The notes under the pieces: generated by a model
Seen by the model: the letters and a program-made list of their open reading frames with translations, nothing else
What the model was told of the DNA's origin: nothing
Database searches by the model: none
Program-made: the position numbers and the translations under genes
In this document: piece after piece, positions 1 to 7,713 of the stretch
How positions within the stretch are numbered: position 1 is the first letter of the stretch
Layout: the number at the start of each line of letters is the position of its first letter
Source: Hyphomicrobiales bacterium
GTDB lineage: Bacteria; Pseudomonadota; Alphaproteobacteria; Rhizobiales; Beijerinckiaceae
Direction of reading: 5' to 3'
Length of the DNA stretch: 34,970 nt
Assembly (NCBI GenBank): GCA_900470775.1
Contig: UCBZ01000056.1
Span: 1 to 34,970 of the forward strand

Positions 1-34
1 CCTCATCCCGGGACCAAACAATTAGGGTTCGGAC

Positions 35-130
35 TCATAACCAGTAGCTGACGGTTGCTGCGATGCAGATGGCGGCGAGGAAGTTGACGGCGAAGCGGTC
101 CTATCGCGTGGCGACGGCTGAAGTTGTTGG
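35..130 (-). pseudogene. IS5-family transposase C-terminal remnant
   Basis: Read on the minus strand, this stretch encodes an ATR-stop-DRFAV segment followed by NFLAAICIAATVSYWL and a TGA stop at 37-35. That matches the usual C-terminal end of IS5-type transposases (ATRYDK..NFLAAI.LA....WL). The tyrosine codon expected after ATR is a TAG stop, and the reading frame upstream of the ATR appears shifted, so the gene is dead. No further transposase sequence is recognisable beyond about position 130. The 34 bases on the other side could hold the element's terminal inverted repeat, but the opposite end is not in the window and this cannot be shown. The family is recognised from the motif only. Confidence 0.6.
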
Positions 131-215
131 ATCCCAGGCCTGCATGGCTTTCCAGCCGGGACTGCTCGCTGTCGGGCCTAGCCCGGCATCGTAAATGGCT
201 CCTCCGTCAATACTG

Positions 216-731
216 TCAGAGCTTCAACCGGCTCACTAGCGGCGGGTTATCGGCGCGGGGCACGATGAACCACAGATTGTTGAATTCGCTGCGACCGATT
301 TCCACGGGCGCCGCGTGTCCCAGCGCCGCGAGCAATTTTGGAATGGTGTCGGAATGAGCGACCACGAGGACGACCTCATTCGCATGATGGGTGCTCAGCT
401 TGGCAACAAGTCCAGCCAGGTCGTCCTTCTGAATGACGCTAATATCCCGCCCCACAGCTTGCGCCAACGGCTCCACAGTTTGCCGGGCGCGCGTATACTG
501 GGAGGAATAGATCGCCGCGATTCCGGCATCCTTCAACAGGGATGAGAGTTGATCAGCGCGCCGCTGGCCATGCTCGTTGAGCGGCGGATCGCCTTCCATC
601 ATTCCGCCGGTGGGCGTCTGCTCTGCGTGCCTCAGTAAGAGGATCGCCTGTTGCGCAGACCCTTCCAGAGGGGCGAGAGCGATGCTCGCCGTGAGAACCA
701 CCAGTCCGAACCACAGGCGTGACAATCGCAT
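216..731 (-). CDS. Exported histidine phosphatase (SixA/phosphoglycerate mutase-like)
   Basis: A 171-residue protein of the histidine phosphatase superfamily. An N-terminal signal peptide (hydrophobic stretch ending ..LEGSAQQA) sends it to the periplasm. The catalytic LLLRHAEQ motif follows directly, and the second catalytic histidine lies in VVAHSDT near residue 130. The frame is open to 917, but I chose the ATG at 731: it has an AGGAGG seven to eight bases upstream and starts the signal peptide, while the upstream extension looks like translated non-coding DNA. The length fits the small single-domain branch. Its substrate cannot be deduced. It stands alone between the transposase remnant and an empty stretch, with no operon partner. 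Confidence 0.85.
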   Translation of the reverse strand: MRLSRLWFGLVVLTASIALAPLEGSAQQAILLLRHAEQTPTGGMMEGDPPLNEHGQRRADQLSSLLKDAGIAAIYSSQYTRARQTVEPLAQAVGRDISVIQKDDLAGLVAKLSTHHANEVVLVVAHSDTIPKLLAALGHAAPVEIGRSEFNNLWFIVPRADNPPLVSRLKL

Positions 732-1108
732 TCCAGCCTCCTCGTTCGCAAAAAGCCTCGGAGCTATCCCCTGCGGGTGAGAATACCCGAAACGCGGACA
801 AGTAAAAAGCTGCGGGCTGCCCCACGAGGCCGGCGACGCGCAACAGGCGGCTTTCCGTTTTTCTTGATAAAGGCCGCAGTGATCGCAGCAAGCCGCTTGT
901 GCCTCGCACAACCTCATATTGTTAGGGCCCGCGCCGCGCGCAGCTAGCGCGTTTCCCGCTTCGAAGGCTAAATTTTGAGGTTACGGGAGGGCCATCGGGA
1001 TCTTGGATTGGTGCTGCCGAACCCATTTGTCCGCCCAGCGCCAGGAGCCGACATTAAGCCTTTGCCGATAACCAGATTGTCGTTCCAATTAATTGCTGCC
1101 GGCGGCAC
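732..1108. other. Intergenic region without a recognisable gene
   Basis: This 377-base stretch separates the histidine phosphatase from the CFA-type methyltransferase, both on the minus strand. It should hold the phosphatase promoter and the end of the methyltransferase transcript. Open frames here are short and resemble no family I know. No strong hairpin or repeat was seen. Confidence 0.5.
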
Positions 1109-2344
1109 TTACCTGCCGACCAATTTTAGTAGCCGGACGTCCGTGGTCCCTGCTCGGAAGCCCGCCTCGCAATAGCAGAGGTAGAATTCCCAGAGCCGAC
1201 GGAAGTGTTCATCGAAGCCCAATGGAACCATACGCGCCCATTGCGCCTGGAAGCGTTGGCGCCAATCCCGCAAGGTTTGCGCGTAGCTGGCGCCGAATTG
1301 CAGCCTATCAGTGATGGCGAGGCCGGCCTGTCCGGCTTGCGAGATAAGGGCGGAATTGGATGGGAGGCAGCCGCCGGGGAAGATGAACCGCTGGATGAAG
1401 TCGGCGCCCGCGACATAGGACTCGAAAACCTGCTCGCTGATGGTGATGGCCTGCAGGACGGCGCAGCCTCCTGGCTTCAAGGATTGACGCAGTTTGGCAA
1501 AATAGCTTGGCCAATAGGCTTTGCCGACGGCCTCGACCATCTCGATCGAGACGATGCGGTCGAACTGTCCGGTCAGGTCGCGATAATCCTGCAAGCGCAG
1601 AGTGACGCGATCTGCAAGGCCGGCTGCGGCAATCCGCTCCTGCGCGAAGGCAAGCTGGGAAGGCGACAAGGTGATCGCGGTGACCCTGCAGCCCTCGCGC
1701 GCCAGCCGCTCTGCCAGAGCGCCCCAGCCGCAGCCGATCTCCAGCACATGCTCCCCGCCCTTCAGCCCCAGCATCTCGACGATCTTGTCGAGCTTGCGTT
1801 GCTGCGCGGATTCAAGCGTCTCGGCGGAGTCGCCATAGAGAGCCGAGGAATAGGTCATGCTCCTGTCGAGCCATTGTCCATAGAACGCGTTACCGAGATC
1901 GTAGTGCGCGACGATGTTGCGGCTGCTGCCAGCGCGCGTATTGGCGTTCAAATGGTGTCGCAGCTTGTTCAGCACGCGGGCGAAAAGCGTACCCGAGACC
2001 AGCCTGCGGAGTGTCGCATCGTTGCGGGCGCCGAGTTCGATCAGCGCAGTGAGGTCGGGCGTTTCGAGGTCGCCGTCGCGATAGGCTTCGGCCAGTCCGA
2101 TCTCGCCATCCAGCAGCAGCCGCCTGATCGCTCGCCAGCGCTTCAGAACGATGATTGCGCTTGGCCCGACTTCGCCTTGCGCGCTGCGGAGGCGCTCGCC
2201 TTCCGGCGTTACGACCGTGAGGCTGCCGATCTCGATGCGTGACAGCAAACGGCGCAGGAACCAGCGCGCAGGGCCAAAACCGCGCGGCAGGGCAAGGGTC
2301 TCGTCGGCGCCGCAATGACCCCGCTCGGTATCGGGCAAGCTCAT
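1109..2344 (-). CDS. cfa: Cyclopropane-fatty-acyl-phospholipid synthase family methyltransferase
   Basis: A 411-residue S-adenosylmethionine-dependent methyltransferase of the CFA synthase family. Such enzymes act on unsaturated acyl chains of membrane phospholipids. An N-terminal domain (about residues 20-130) precedes the HYDLGNAFY segment (147-155) and the SAM-binding motif VLEIGCGWGAL (200-210). IVSIEMVEAVG and the C-terminal WEFYLCYCEAGF segment are also typical. The ATG at 2344 overlaps the stop of the DUF1365 gene in ATGA, so the two are probably translationally coupled, and this is the last gene of a three-gene leftward operon. Related family members make cyclopropane, 10/11-methyl or furan-precursor fatty acids, and sequence alone cannot say which product is made here. 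Confidence 0.92.
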   Translation of the reverse strand: MSLPDTERGHCGADETLALPRGFGPARWFLRRLLSRIEIGSLTVVTPEGERLRSAQGEVGPSAIIVLKRWRAIRRLLLDGEIGLAEAYRDGDLETPDLTALIELGARNDATLRRLVSGTLFARVLNKLRHHLNANTRAGSSRNIVAHYDLGNAFYGQWLDRSMTYSSALYGDSAETLESAQQRKLDKIVEMLGLKGGEHVLEIGCGWGALAERLAREGCRVTAITLSPSQLAFAQERIAAAGLADRVTLRLQDYRDLTGQFDRIVSIEMVEAVGKAYWPSYFAKLRQSLKPGGCAVLQAITISEQVFESYVAGADFIQRFIFPGGCLPSNSALISQAGQAGLAITDRLQFGASYAQTLRDWRQRFQAQWARMVPLGFDEHFRRLWEFYLCYCEAGFRAGTTDVRLLKLVGR

Positions 2345-3162
2345 GATCGGGCCGATCCTCTTGAATGATGTGGTAGCGCTGTGCCGAGGCTGATCGGCGT
2401 ATCAGGCGGCTCCGGATGCGGCTGCCAGCGGACGCGCTTCATGAGCAGGCGCAGCGCGTGCCAGTGGATGGCGGCTGTGACCTTCAGCGTCAGCAACGGA
2501 TGGCTCGCGAGCAGGCGCAGCAGCGTCGCGTCGCTGATATCGCGACGTGCACCGGACAACGAGGTGGCGATCAGGCGCCCGTCATCGTCGTAGCCGTCGA
2601 TGGCGAGAGCGACGCGCCGCTCCGGCGGCTCCACCTTGAAGGCGTAGCGCATCGACAGCTCCATGAAGGGGGAGACGTGGAAAGCCTTGCGTGCCGACTG
2701 GCGCAGGGGCACCGCATCCGAGCCCGCTGGCGCGACATAGCTGTGGATCTCGCCGAAGGTGTTGTGCACCTCGTAGATCGTGGCGTGCAGGCTGCCGTCG
2801 CGGCCGTAGCAGAAATAGGTGCTGATCGGATTGAAGGCATAGCCGAGGATGCGCGGCATCGTCAGAAGCCGGATCGCGCCGTGATCGAAGGCGATACCGG
2901 CGCTCGCCAATGTTTCCTCGACCTGGGCCCGCAGCGGCCGGCCGCTGCGGTCGCCGTAGTCGGCATCCCCAAAGGAATAGAGATTGAAGCGGTTGCGCGA
3001 GAACAGGCGGAGCCGCGCGGCCAGGCCGTCGATCTCGTCGAGATCGAGCAGCATCCAAAAGACGCCGTAGGAGAAGGTATGCTGCTTCGGGCGAAAGCGG
3101 TGATGCCAGACGCGACCGACATAGAGTGCCGAATTAAGGCTCATGGCCGAGTTCAGGCTCAT
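2341..3162 (-). CDS. DUF1365 protein
   Basis: A 273-residue DUF1365 protein, recognised from LYVGRVWHHRFRP near the start and from GYAFNPISTYFCY and YEVHNTFGE in the middle. The family has no firmly assigned reaction but is very often found between a FAD amine-oxidase-like protein and a CFA-type methyltransferase, exactly as here, which points to fatty-acid modification. Its ATG overlaps the stop of the upstream FAD gene and its stop overlaps the next start, both as ATGA. The first twelve residues are MSLNSA repeated twice, giving a second possible start at 3144. The two 18-base copies differ only at three synonymous third positions. Confidence 0.88.
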   Translation of the reverse strand: MSLNSAMSLNSALYVGRVWHHRFRPKQHTFSYGVFWMLLDLDEIDGLAARLRLFSRNRFNLYSFGDADYGDRSGRPLRAQVEETLASAGIAFDHGAIRLLTMPRILGYAFNPISTYFCYGRDGSLHATIYEVHNTFGEIHSYVAPAGSDAVPLRQSARKAFHVSPFMELSMRYAFKVEPPERRVALAIDGYDDDGRLIATSLSGARRDISDATLLRLLASHPLLTLKVTAAIHWHALRLLMKRVRWQPHPEPPDTPISLGTALPHHSRGSARS

Positions 3163-4475
3163 GCAGCCTGCTCCGGCAGTGCCGTGAGCGGGATCCGGCC
3201 GGATTCGTCAGCGACGATCCACGGGCGTCGCACGCCACCCAGCGCCTCGGCAACGGCGAGCCCGGCCTGGAGTCCGTCCTCATGGAAGCCCGCACCGAAA
3301 TGTGCCCCGCAGAACCAGCTGCGCCGTATACCCTGCAGCGACCACACGCGGTCCTGCGCCGCGAGCGCCGCCGTGTCGAACAGCGGATGCTCGTAGGTCT
3401 GCTCATGCATGATGCTGTCGGCACGGAGCGAATCCGGGGGATTGAGCGTCAGGAAGAACGGGCGTTCCTCGGGGAGGTTCTGAAGCCGATTCATCCAGTA
3501 GGTCACCGCGCAGGCCTCGTCTGGCCGATTGCGATGGCCGAGATGGTTCCAGCTTGCCCAGGCCCTACGGCGCTTGGGCATCAGGGTGGCGTCGCCATGC
3601 AGCACCGCGCGGTTGCGGCTGTAGCGGAAAGCGCCGAGCAGCGCCGACTCGGCCGGGCTGGGGTCGGCGAGCAGGCTGAGCATCTGGTCCGCATGGCCCG
3701 CGAACACGACCTGGTCGAAGCGCTCGCTCCAGCCATCGCCGAAGAGCACGACCTCATTGGGTGAGCGCCTGACCTGCCTCACCGGCGCGCCGAGCCTGAC
3801 GTCTCCAGAGAAGGCATCATGCAGCCTCTCGACATACACCGCGCTGCCACCCGACACCGTGCGCCAGACCGGCCGGTTCGTCAGCCGCAGCAGGCCGTGG
3901 TTGTGGTGGAAGCGCAGGAAGGCCGCCGCCGGATAGGATAATATCTCTGCGCAGGGTGCCGACCAGATCGCCGCTGCCATCGGCAGCAGGTGATCATCGC
4001 GAAAGGCCGCGCCGTAGCGCCCGGAATCGAGATAGTCGCCAAGCGACGCGGTGCTCTCGGCATTGGCCTGCGCATCCCGTGTCGCCTCGCCATAAAAGCG
4101 GCGGATGTCCTGCAACATCGACCAGAAGCGCGGGCTCAGCAGATTGCCGGGCTGCGCAAACAGGCCGCTTAGGCTGGTGCCGCTATATTCCAGCCGTCCG
4201 CCATCGAGCGAGGCGGCGAAGGACATCTCAGTCGCCTCCGTCGCGACGCCGAAATGCTTCAGCAGCGCGACGAAATTGGGATAGGTCGCTTGGTTGTAGA
4301 CAATGAAGCCGGTGTCGATCGCCGTATCGCATCCCTTGGCGTCGGGCACGACCACGGTATGCGCATGACCTCCAAGCCGGGACGCCGCCTCGAACAGGAC
4401 GACGTCATGCGCCTTGCCGAGCAGCCACGCCGCCGAGAGGCCGGAGATGCCACCACCGACCACAGCGATCTTCAT
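3159..4475 (-). CDS. FAD-dependent amine-oxidase-like oxidoreductase
   Basis: A 438-residue flavoprotein of the NAD(P)/FAD amine oxidase fold. The dinucleotide-binding motif VVGGGISGLSAAWLL starts at residue 5, followed by the FEAASRLGGHAHT segment. Relatives beside DUF1365 and CFA-type genes are thought to desaturate or otherwise oxidise acyl chains, and in Rhodobacter sphaeroides genes of this kind belong to the RpoE-ChrR regulon and furan fatty-acid synthesis. The frame is open to 4649, but I chose the ATG at 4475 because the Rossmann motif normally starts within a few residues of the N-terminus. The ATG at 4499 is also possible. It is the first gene of the leftward operon and is divergent from the gene at 4642. 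Confidence 0.87.
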   Translation of the reverse strand: MKIAVVGGGISGLSAAWLLGKAHDVVLFEAASRLGGHAHTVVVPDAKGCDTAIDTGFIVYNQATYPNFVALLKHFGVATEATEMSFAASLDGGRLEYSGTSLSGLFAQPGNLLSPRFWSMLQDIRRFYGEATRDAQANAESTASLGDYLDSGRYGAAFRDDHLLPMAAAIWSAPCAEILSYPAAAFLRFHHNHGLLRLTNRPVWRTVSGGSAVYVERLHDAFSGDVRLGAPVRQVRRSPNEVVLFGDGWSERFDQVVFAGHADQMLSLLADPSPAESALLGAFRYSRNRAVLHGDATLMPKRRRAWASWNHLGHRNRPDEACAVTYWMNRLQNLPEERPFFLTLNPPDSLRADSIMHEQTYEHPLFDTAALAAQDRVWSLQGIRRSWFCGAHFGAGFHEDGLQAGLAVAEALGGVRRPWIVADESGRIPLTALPEQAA

Positions 4476-4641
4476 CCGTCGTTCCGATCGCTGCAGCATG
4501 GGCCTGGCTCCGCTTGTGACAGCAGGTATACGCGGCGGGCATCGCTCTGGATTTGTCGGGTGTGGCGCCCCGCACAGGTGAGCCGGATTGGTACGGCGGA
4601 CGTAGAAGGGAGAGACACCAAGCTGCCGGGAGGCCTCGATC

Positions 4642-5217
4642 ATGTCCACGTTCGATCTTCGTGGCGCTCTGGCGCATCTGCGCGATTATGCATCGCATTC
4701 CGATCCGCGCGCGGCGTTGGCCAACACGGTCGCTTTGGTCGTTGCCTCGAACCAGCCCTTCTATCCGCTCTATGTCTATTGGGCCGTGTCGCCGACGATC
4801 TGGCCGACCTATGCAAGCTTCCTGTCGACGCCGCTTTTCCTGGCGGTGCCCTGGCTGATGCGCCGCAACACCCGGCTCGGTCGGGCGACGCTGCTGTTCG
4901 CTGGCATCGGCAACACGCTGGTCTGCACGATCGCGCTGGGCCGCGCCTCGGGCGTCGACGTCTTTCTGGTTCCCTGCCTCGTGCTGGCACTGCTGCTGTT
5001 CCGGCGCAGCGAGCGCTGGCTTGGCTTCGGCTTCGCAGCGCTAGCAGGCGCGGTCTATCTGGCTCCGGAAGGGATGTTTGTCGCGCCCGGCCATCTCTAT
5101 GCGGCGAGCGAATACGCAGCCTTGCAGCGCCTGAACTTCATCAGCGCCGTCACATTGACCGGCCTGATCGCGTTGCTGTTTGCCAACCTCCTCGAGGATG
5201 AACCGCGGCCGCGGTGA
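4642..5217 (+). CDS. Integral membrane protein of unknown function
   Basis: A 191-residue protein with about five or six hydrophobic helices between residues 20 and 185, ending in a charged tail (LLEDEPRPR). I do not recognise the family. The start has a GGGAGG about ten bases upstream. The gene is the first of the rightward set that includes the ECF sigma factor, and it is divergent from the FAD oxidoreductase across about 165 bases. That position suggests a role in the membrane or stress response, but nothing in the protein shows a catalytic motif. Confidence 0.75.
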   Translation: MSTFDLRGALAHLRDYASHSDPRAALANTVALVVASNQPFYPLYVYWAVSPTIWPTYASFLSTPLFLAVPWLMRRNTRLGRATLLFAGIGNTLVCTIALGRASGVDVFLVPCLVLALLLFRRSERWLGFGFAALAGAVYLAPEGMFVAPGHLYAASEYAALQRLNFISAVTLTGLIALLFANLLEDEPRPR

Positions 5218-5271
5218 AACCGAAAGAGCTCCCACAACGTAAACAAGCGGAGATGCAAAAAGGGGGTTGTC

Positions 5272-5643
5272 ATGGCGGGCCTTCGAACTCTCCTGATCGT
5301 TGCGGGCGCCTTAGCTGCTTCGTCTGCCGGCGCAGCCGAAATCAGCGGCGTCTGGCTGCGCGATGACGGCAATGCCCGCGTTCGGATCGCACCATGCGGC
5401 GACAAGATATGCGCCACCAATCTGTGGATCGGCGACACCAGCAAGGGCGAGGCGGTGGGCGACAAGTTGGTGATGACGCTGGAGCGCCAGCCCGATGGCA
5501 GCTTTACCGGTACTGCCTATGATGCCAAGCGCGACTGGAGTTTTTCGATGACGATCCAAGCCACACCCAACGCGCTGACCACGCATGGCTGCTTGCTTGG
5601 CCGCTTGCTCTGCCGAGACGTGAACTGGAAAGCGGCCACGTGA
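5272..5643 (+). CDS. DUF2147 exported protein
   Basis: A 123-residue protein with a signal peptide (cleavage likely after SAGAAE, near residue 22) and the DUF2147 pattern: GVWLRDDGNARVRIAPCGDKICATNLW near the start, a YDAKRDWSFS segment, and GCLLGRLLCRDVNW at the end. The four cysteines probably form disulfides in the periplasm. The fold is a small beta-barrel of unknown function. A purine-rich AAAAAGGGGG sits upstream of the ATG. It lies 54 bases after the membrane protein gene and just before the sigma factor gene. Its TGA stop coincides with the first bases of a candidate sigma-factor-dependent promoter (see 5641). Confidence 0.85.
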   Translation: MAGLRTLLIVAGALAASSAGAAEISGVWLRDDGNARVRIAPCGDKICATNLWIGDTSKGEAVGDKLVMTLERQPDGSFTGTAYDAKRDWSFSMTIQATPNALTTHGCLLGRLLCRDVNWKAAT

Positions 5644-5670
5644 TCTGCAAGCCGCTGCCCGCCGTAGATG
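5641..5670 (+). promoter_or_regulatory. Candidate RpoE/ECF11-type autoregulated promoter
   Basis: TGATCT at 5641-5646 and TAGATG at 5665-5670 are separated by 18 bases. RpoE of Rhodobacter sphaeroides recognises promoters with a TGATC -35 element and a TA-rich -10 element at about this spacing, and rpoE-chrR operons are usually autoregulated. The match is partial and the -10 element is weak. A start of transcription near 5677 would favour the internal sigma-factor start codons at 5699 or 5723. Confidence 0.35.
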
Positions 5671-5674
5671 GATC

Positions 5675-6295
5675 ATGCATGCCCCGACGGCCCGGAGAAT
5701 GGACGAGATGCGCCCGGCAGGAATGGTGGCGCGGAGAGGTCGGTTGGTCCCTTTGTTCGACCACAACGCTTTAATCGTCGCGATCGCGCGATCGGCCGAT
5801 CGCGAGGCCTTCGCCAAGCTCTTCGACCACTTTGCGCCGCGCGTGAAAGGCCTTCTCATGAAGGCTGGAACCCCCGCGGAATTGGCCGAAGAGGTCGCGC
5901 AAGAGACCCTACTGACGGTGTGGCGCAAGGCATCACTGTTCGATCCCAGCAAGGCCAGCGCCGGCACCTGGATTGCGACGATCGCCCGCAATCTGCGCAT
6001 CGACATCGCGCGGCGCGAGACGCGCTCGCGGTTGTCCCAGGTCTACGAGATCCTGGACGAGGACGGGCCGGAACAGCCCGATGCCGCGGTCTCGGGCGCC
6101 GAGCGGGATGTCCTCGTACGCGCCGCCATGACCCAATTGTCTCCTGATCAGTATCGCGTCGTCGAATTGGCCTTCATCGAGGGCTTCAGTCACCAGGACG
6201 TGGCGAAGCGGCTCGCGATCCCGCTCGGCACCGTCAAATCCCGTCTTCGACTGGCCCTGTCCCATCTGCGCGGACGATTGGAGGATCTGCGATGA
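5675..6295 (+). CDS. rpoE: ECF sigma factor, RpoE (ECF11)-like
   Basis: A sigma-70-family ECF factor of up to 206 residues. Region 2 spans AFAKLFDHFAPRVKGLL through EEVAQETLLTVWRKASLF and the TWIATIARNLRID segment. Region 4 is LSPDQYRVVELAFIEGFSHQ with the helix-turn-helix ending GTVKSRLRLALSHLR. Its immediate ChrR-like neighbour identifies it as the singlet-oxygen/electrophile-responsive type. ATGs at 5675, 5699, 5708 and 5723 are in frame. GGAG precedes 5699 and AGGA directly precedes 5723, so the N-terminus may be 8-16 residues shorter than given. The stop overlaps the anti-sigma start in ATGA. Likely targets are the adjacent lipid-modification genes, which is inference from the Rhodobacter system. 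Confidence 0.9.
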   Translation: MHAPTARRMDEMRPAGMVARRGRLVPLFDHNALIVAIARSADREAFAKLFDHFAPRVKGLLMKAGTPAELAEEVAQETLLTVWRKASLFDPSKASAGTWIATIARNLRIDIARRETRSRLSQVYEILDEDGPEQPDAAVSGAERDVLVRAAMTQLSPDQYRVVELAFIEGFSHQDVAKRLAIPLGTVKSRLRLALSHLRGRLEDLR

Positions 6296-6918
6296 GCGTG
6301 GCCCACCGACCCACTGATGAAACGCTCGCCGCCTTCGCCACCGGGCAACTGGATGAAGGCCTCGCGCTGGTCGTCGCCACTCATCTCGAACGCGATGCGG
6401 CGAGCCGTGAACGCGTGCGGGACTTCCAGTCGGCGCAGGGTGCCTTGCTCGATGCAGCCGTGCCCGTCGCGATGGTCGGGGGCGCCGGCGACGTGCTGGC
6501 GCGTGATCCCGATGCGGCGCCCGTCGGCAAGGCCGATCACGTCCCCGAGATTGGACTGCCGCGCGTCCTGCAGCCCTATGCGCTGGGTCCGTGGCGGCCG
6601 ATCGGCATCAAGATCGCGATGCGCAGGGTCGATGTTCCCGGCGCCGAGGCGCGCGTCTTCATGCTGCGCGCCGGCCCGGGCGTCGCCCTGCCGCATCACA
6701 AGCATAGCGGCCTTGAATGGACCACGATCCTGTCGGGCGCCTATGAGCACCAGTATGGCCGCTTTGCCGCTGGCGATTTCGACGAAGCCGACGCCGAGCA
6801 CGAGCACACGCCGCGCGTCGACGCGATCGAAGGCTGCACCTGCATCGCGGCTGTGACCGGGAATATTCTGTTCCAGGGTTGGCTCGGACGTCTGCTGCAG
6901 CCGCTGGTGCGGCTGTGA
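6292..6918 (+). CDS. chrR: ChrR-like cupin anti-sigma factor with degenerate zinc motif
   Basis: A 208-residue two-domain protein. The N-terminal anti-sigma domain (about 1-85) aligns without gaps to ChrR, with a histidine at residue 5 and H31 in VVATHLERDAASRE. The two cysteines of the zinc anti-sigma motif HxxxCxxC are replaced by D35 and S38. The C-terminal cupin domain (about 95-190) keeps the likely metal ligands H136, H138, E142 and H172 and the cysteine pair C182/C184 (EGCTC). In Rhodobacter sphaeroides ChrR the N-terminal zinc site supports binding of RpoE, and the cupin senses singlet oxygen. Here the N-terminal site must bind metal differently or not at all. The gene overlaps its neighbours on both sides by four bases (ATGA, then GTGA). 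Confidence 0.88.
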   Translation: MSVAHRPTDETLAAFATGQLDEGLALVVATHLERDAASRERVRDFQSAQGALLDAAVPVAMVGGAGDVLARDPDAAPVGKADHVPEIGLPRVLQPYALGPWRPIGIKIAMRRVDVPGAEARVFMLRAGPGVALPHHKHSGLEWTTILSGAYEHQYGRFAAGDFDEADAEHEHTPRVDAIEGCTCIAAVTGNILFQGWLGRLLQPLVRL

Positions 6919-7709
6919 CGGCCGCATCCTTCGCAGCAGCGCTGGTTTTTGCCGCCTGCGCGATGGCGGCTGCCATGGCCCTGGCGACGCTGGTCGAGCG
7001 CCGCACCGGCAATTCCGGCTGGATCGACGTGGTCTGGACCTTTGGCCTCGGCGCGACCGGCGTGCTCGGCGCGCTTCTCCCGTTCGGAAACGGTCCGATC
7101 ACGCGCCGCATGTTAGTGGCGGCCCTGGCGCTGGCTTGGGCGCTTCGGCTGGGTCTGCATATCGCCAAGCGGACACGCGGCATCACCGAGGACCCGCGCT
7201 ATGCCAAACTCAGGCGAGACTGGGGTGCGCGGGCCGATGCGCAAATGGCGCGCCTGCTGCAGATGCAGGCGCTGGCCAGCATTCCCCTCGCGCTCTCAAT
7301 TGTACTCGCGGCCCATAATCCAGACCCGACCCTTGGCTGGCGCGATCTCGCCGGCACGCTCGTGTTTGTCGTCGGCATCATCGGCGGCGCCATCGCCGAC
7401 AGGCAGCTGCGCTTCTTCTCGCAGTCAGGACAGAGCGGAATCTGCGATCGTGGCCTGTGGGCCTGGTCGCGTCATCCCAACTATTTCTTCGAATGCGTGC
7501 TCTGGTGCGCCTATGCCGTGATCGCCACGACAGCCGCCTACCCCTTCGGCTGGGTCGCGCTGCTGGCGCCGGCCGGCATCACCTTCCTGCTGCTTCGCAT
7601 CTCCGGCATCCCGCCGCTGGAGGAGCACATGCTCGCCAAGCACGGCGCGGCCTATCGCGCCTATCAGGAGAAGACCAGCGCGCTGGTCCCGCTGCCACCG
7701 AGAGGCTGA
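6915..7709 (+). CDS. DUF1295 membrane protein (steroid 5-alpha-reductase-like)
   Basis: A 264-residue polytopic membrane protein of the DUF1295 family, related to steroid reductases and isoprenylcysteine methyltransferase-like folds. NSGWIDVVWTFG near residue 33, and the C-terminal GLWAWSRHPNYFFE followed by SGIPPLEEHMLAKHG, are family signatures. The GTG at 6915 overlaps the anti-sigma stop as GTGA and fits the overlap pattern of this operon. A TTG at 6879 in the same frame would give a 12-residue alanine-rich extension and is less likely. The enzyme probably acts on a lipid in the inner membrane. Its place between chrR and a CFA-type gene supports a role in acyl-chain modification. Confidence 0.88.
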   Translation: MTAASFAAALVFAACAMAAAMALATLVERRTGNSGWIDVVWTFGLGATGVLGALLPFGNGPITRRMLVAALALAWALRLGLHIAKRTRGITEDPRYAKLRRDWGARADAQMARLLQMQALASIPLALSIVLAAHNPDPTLGWRDLAGTLVFVVGIIGGAIADRQLRFFSQSGQSGICDRGLWAWSRHPNYFFECVLWCAYAVIATTAAYPFGWVALLAPAGITFLLLRISGIPPLEEHMLAKHGAAYRAYQEKTSALVPLPPRG

Positions 7710-7713
7710 TGCC

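Noticed and set aside
732..917. Upstream extension of the histidine phosphatase
   Set aside because: It would bury the signal peptide in the middle of the protein; the ATG at 731 has an ideal ribosome site.
1205..2242. Long plus-strand open frame (345 codons) opposite the first CFA-type gene
   Set aside because: It lies antisense to a clear methyltransferase, has no family resemblance and arises from high GC content.
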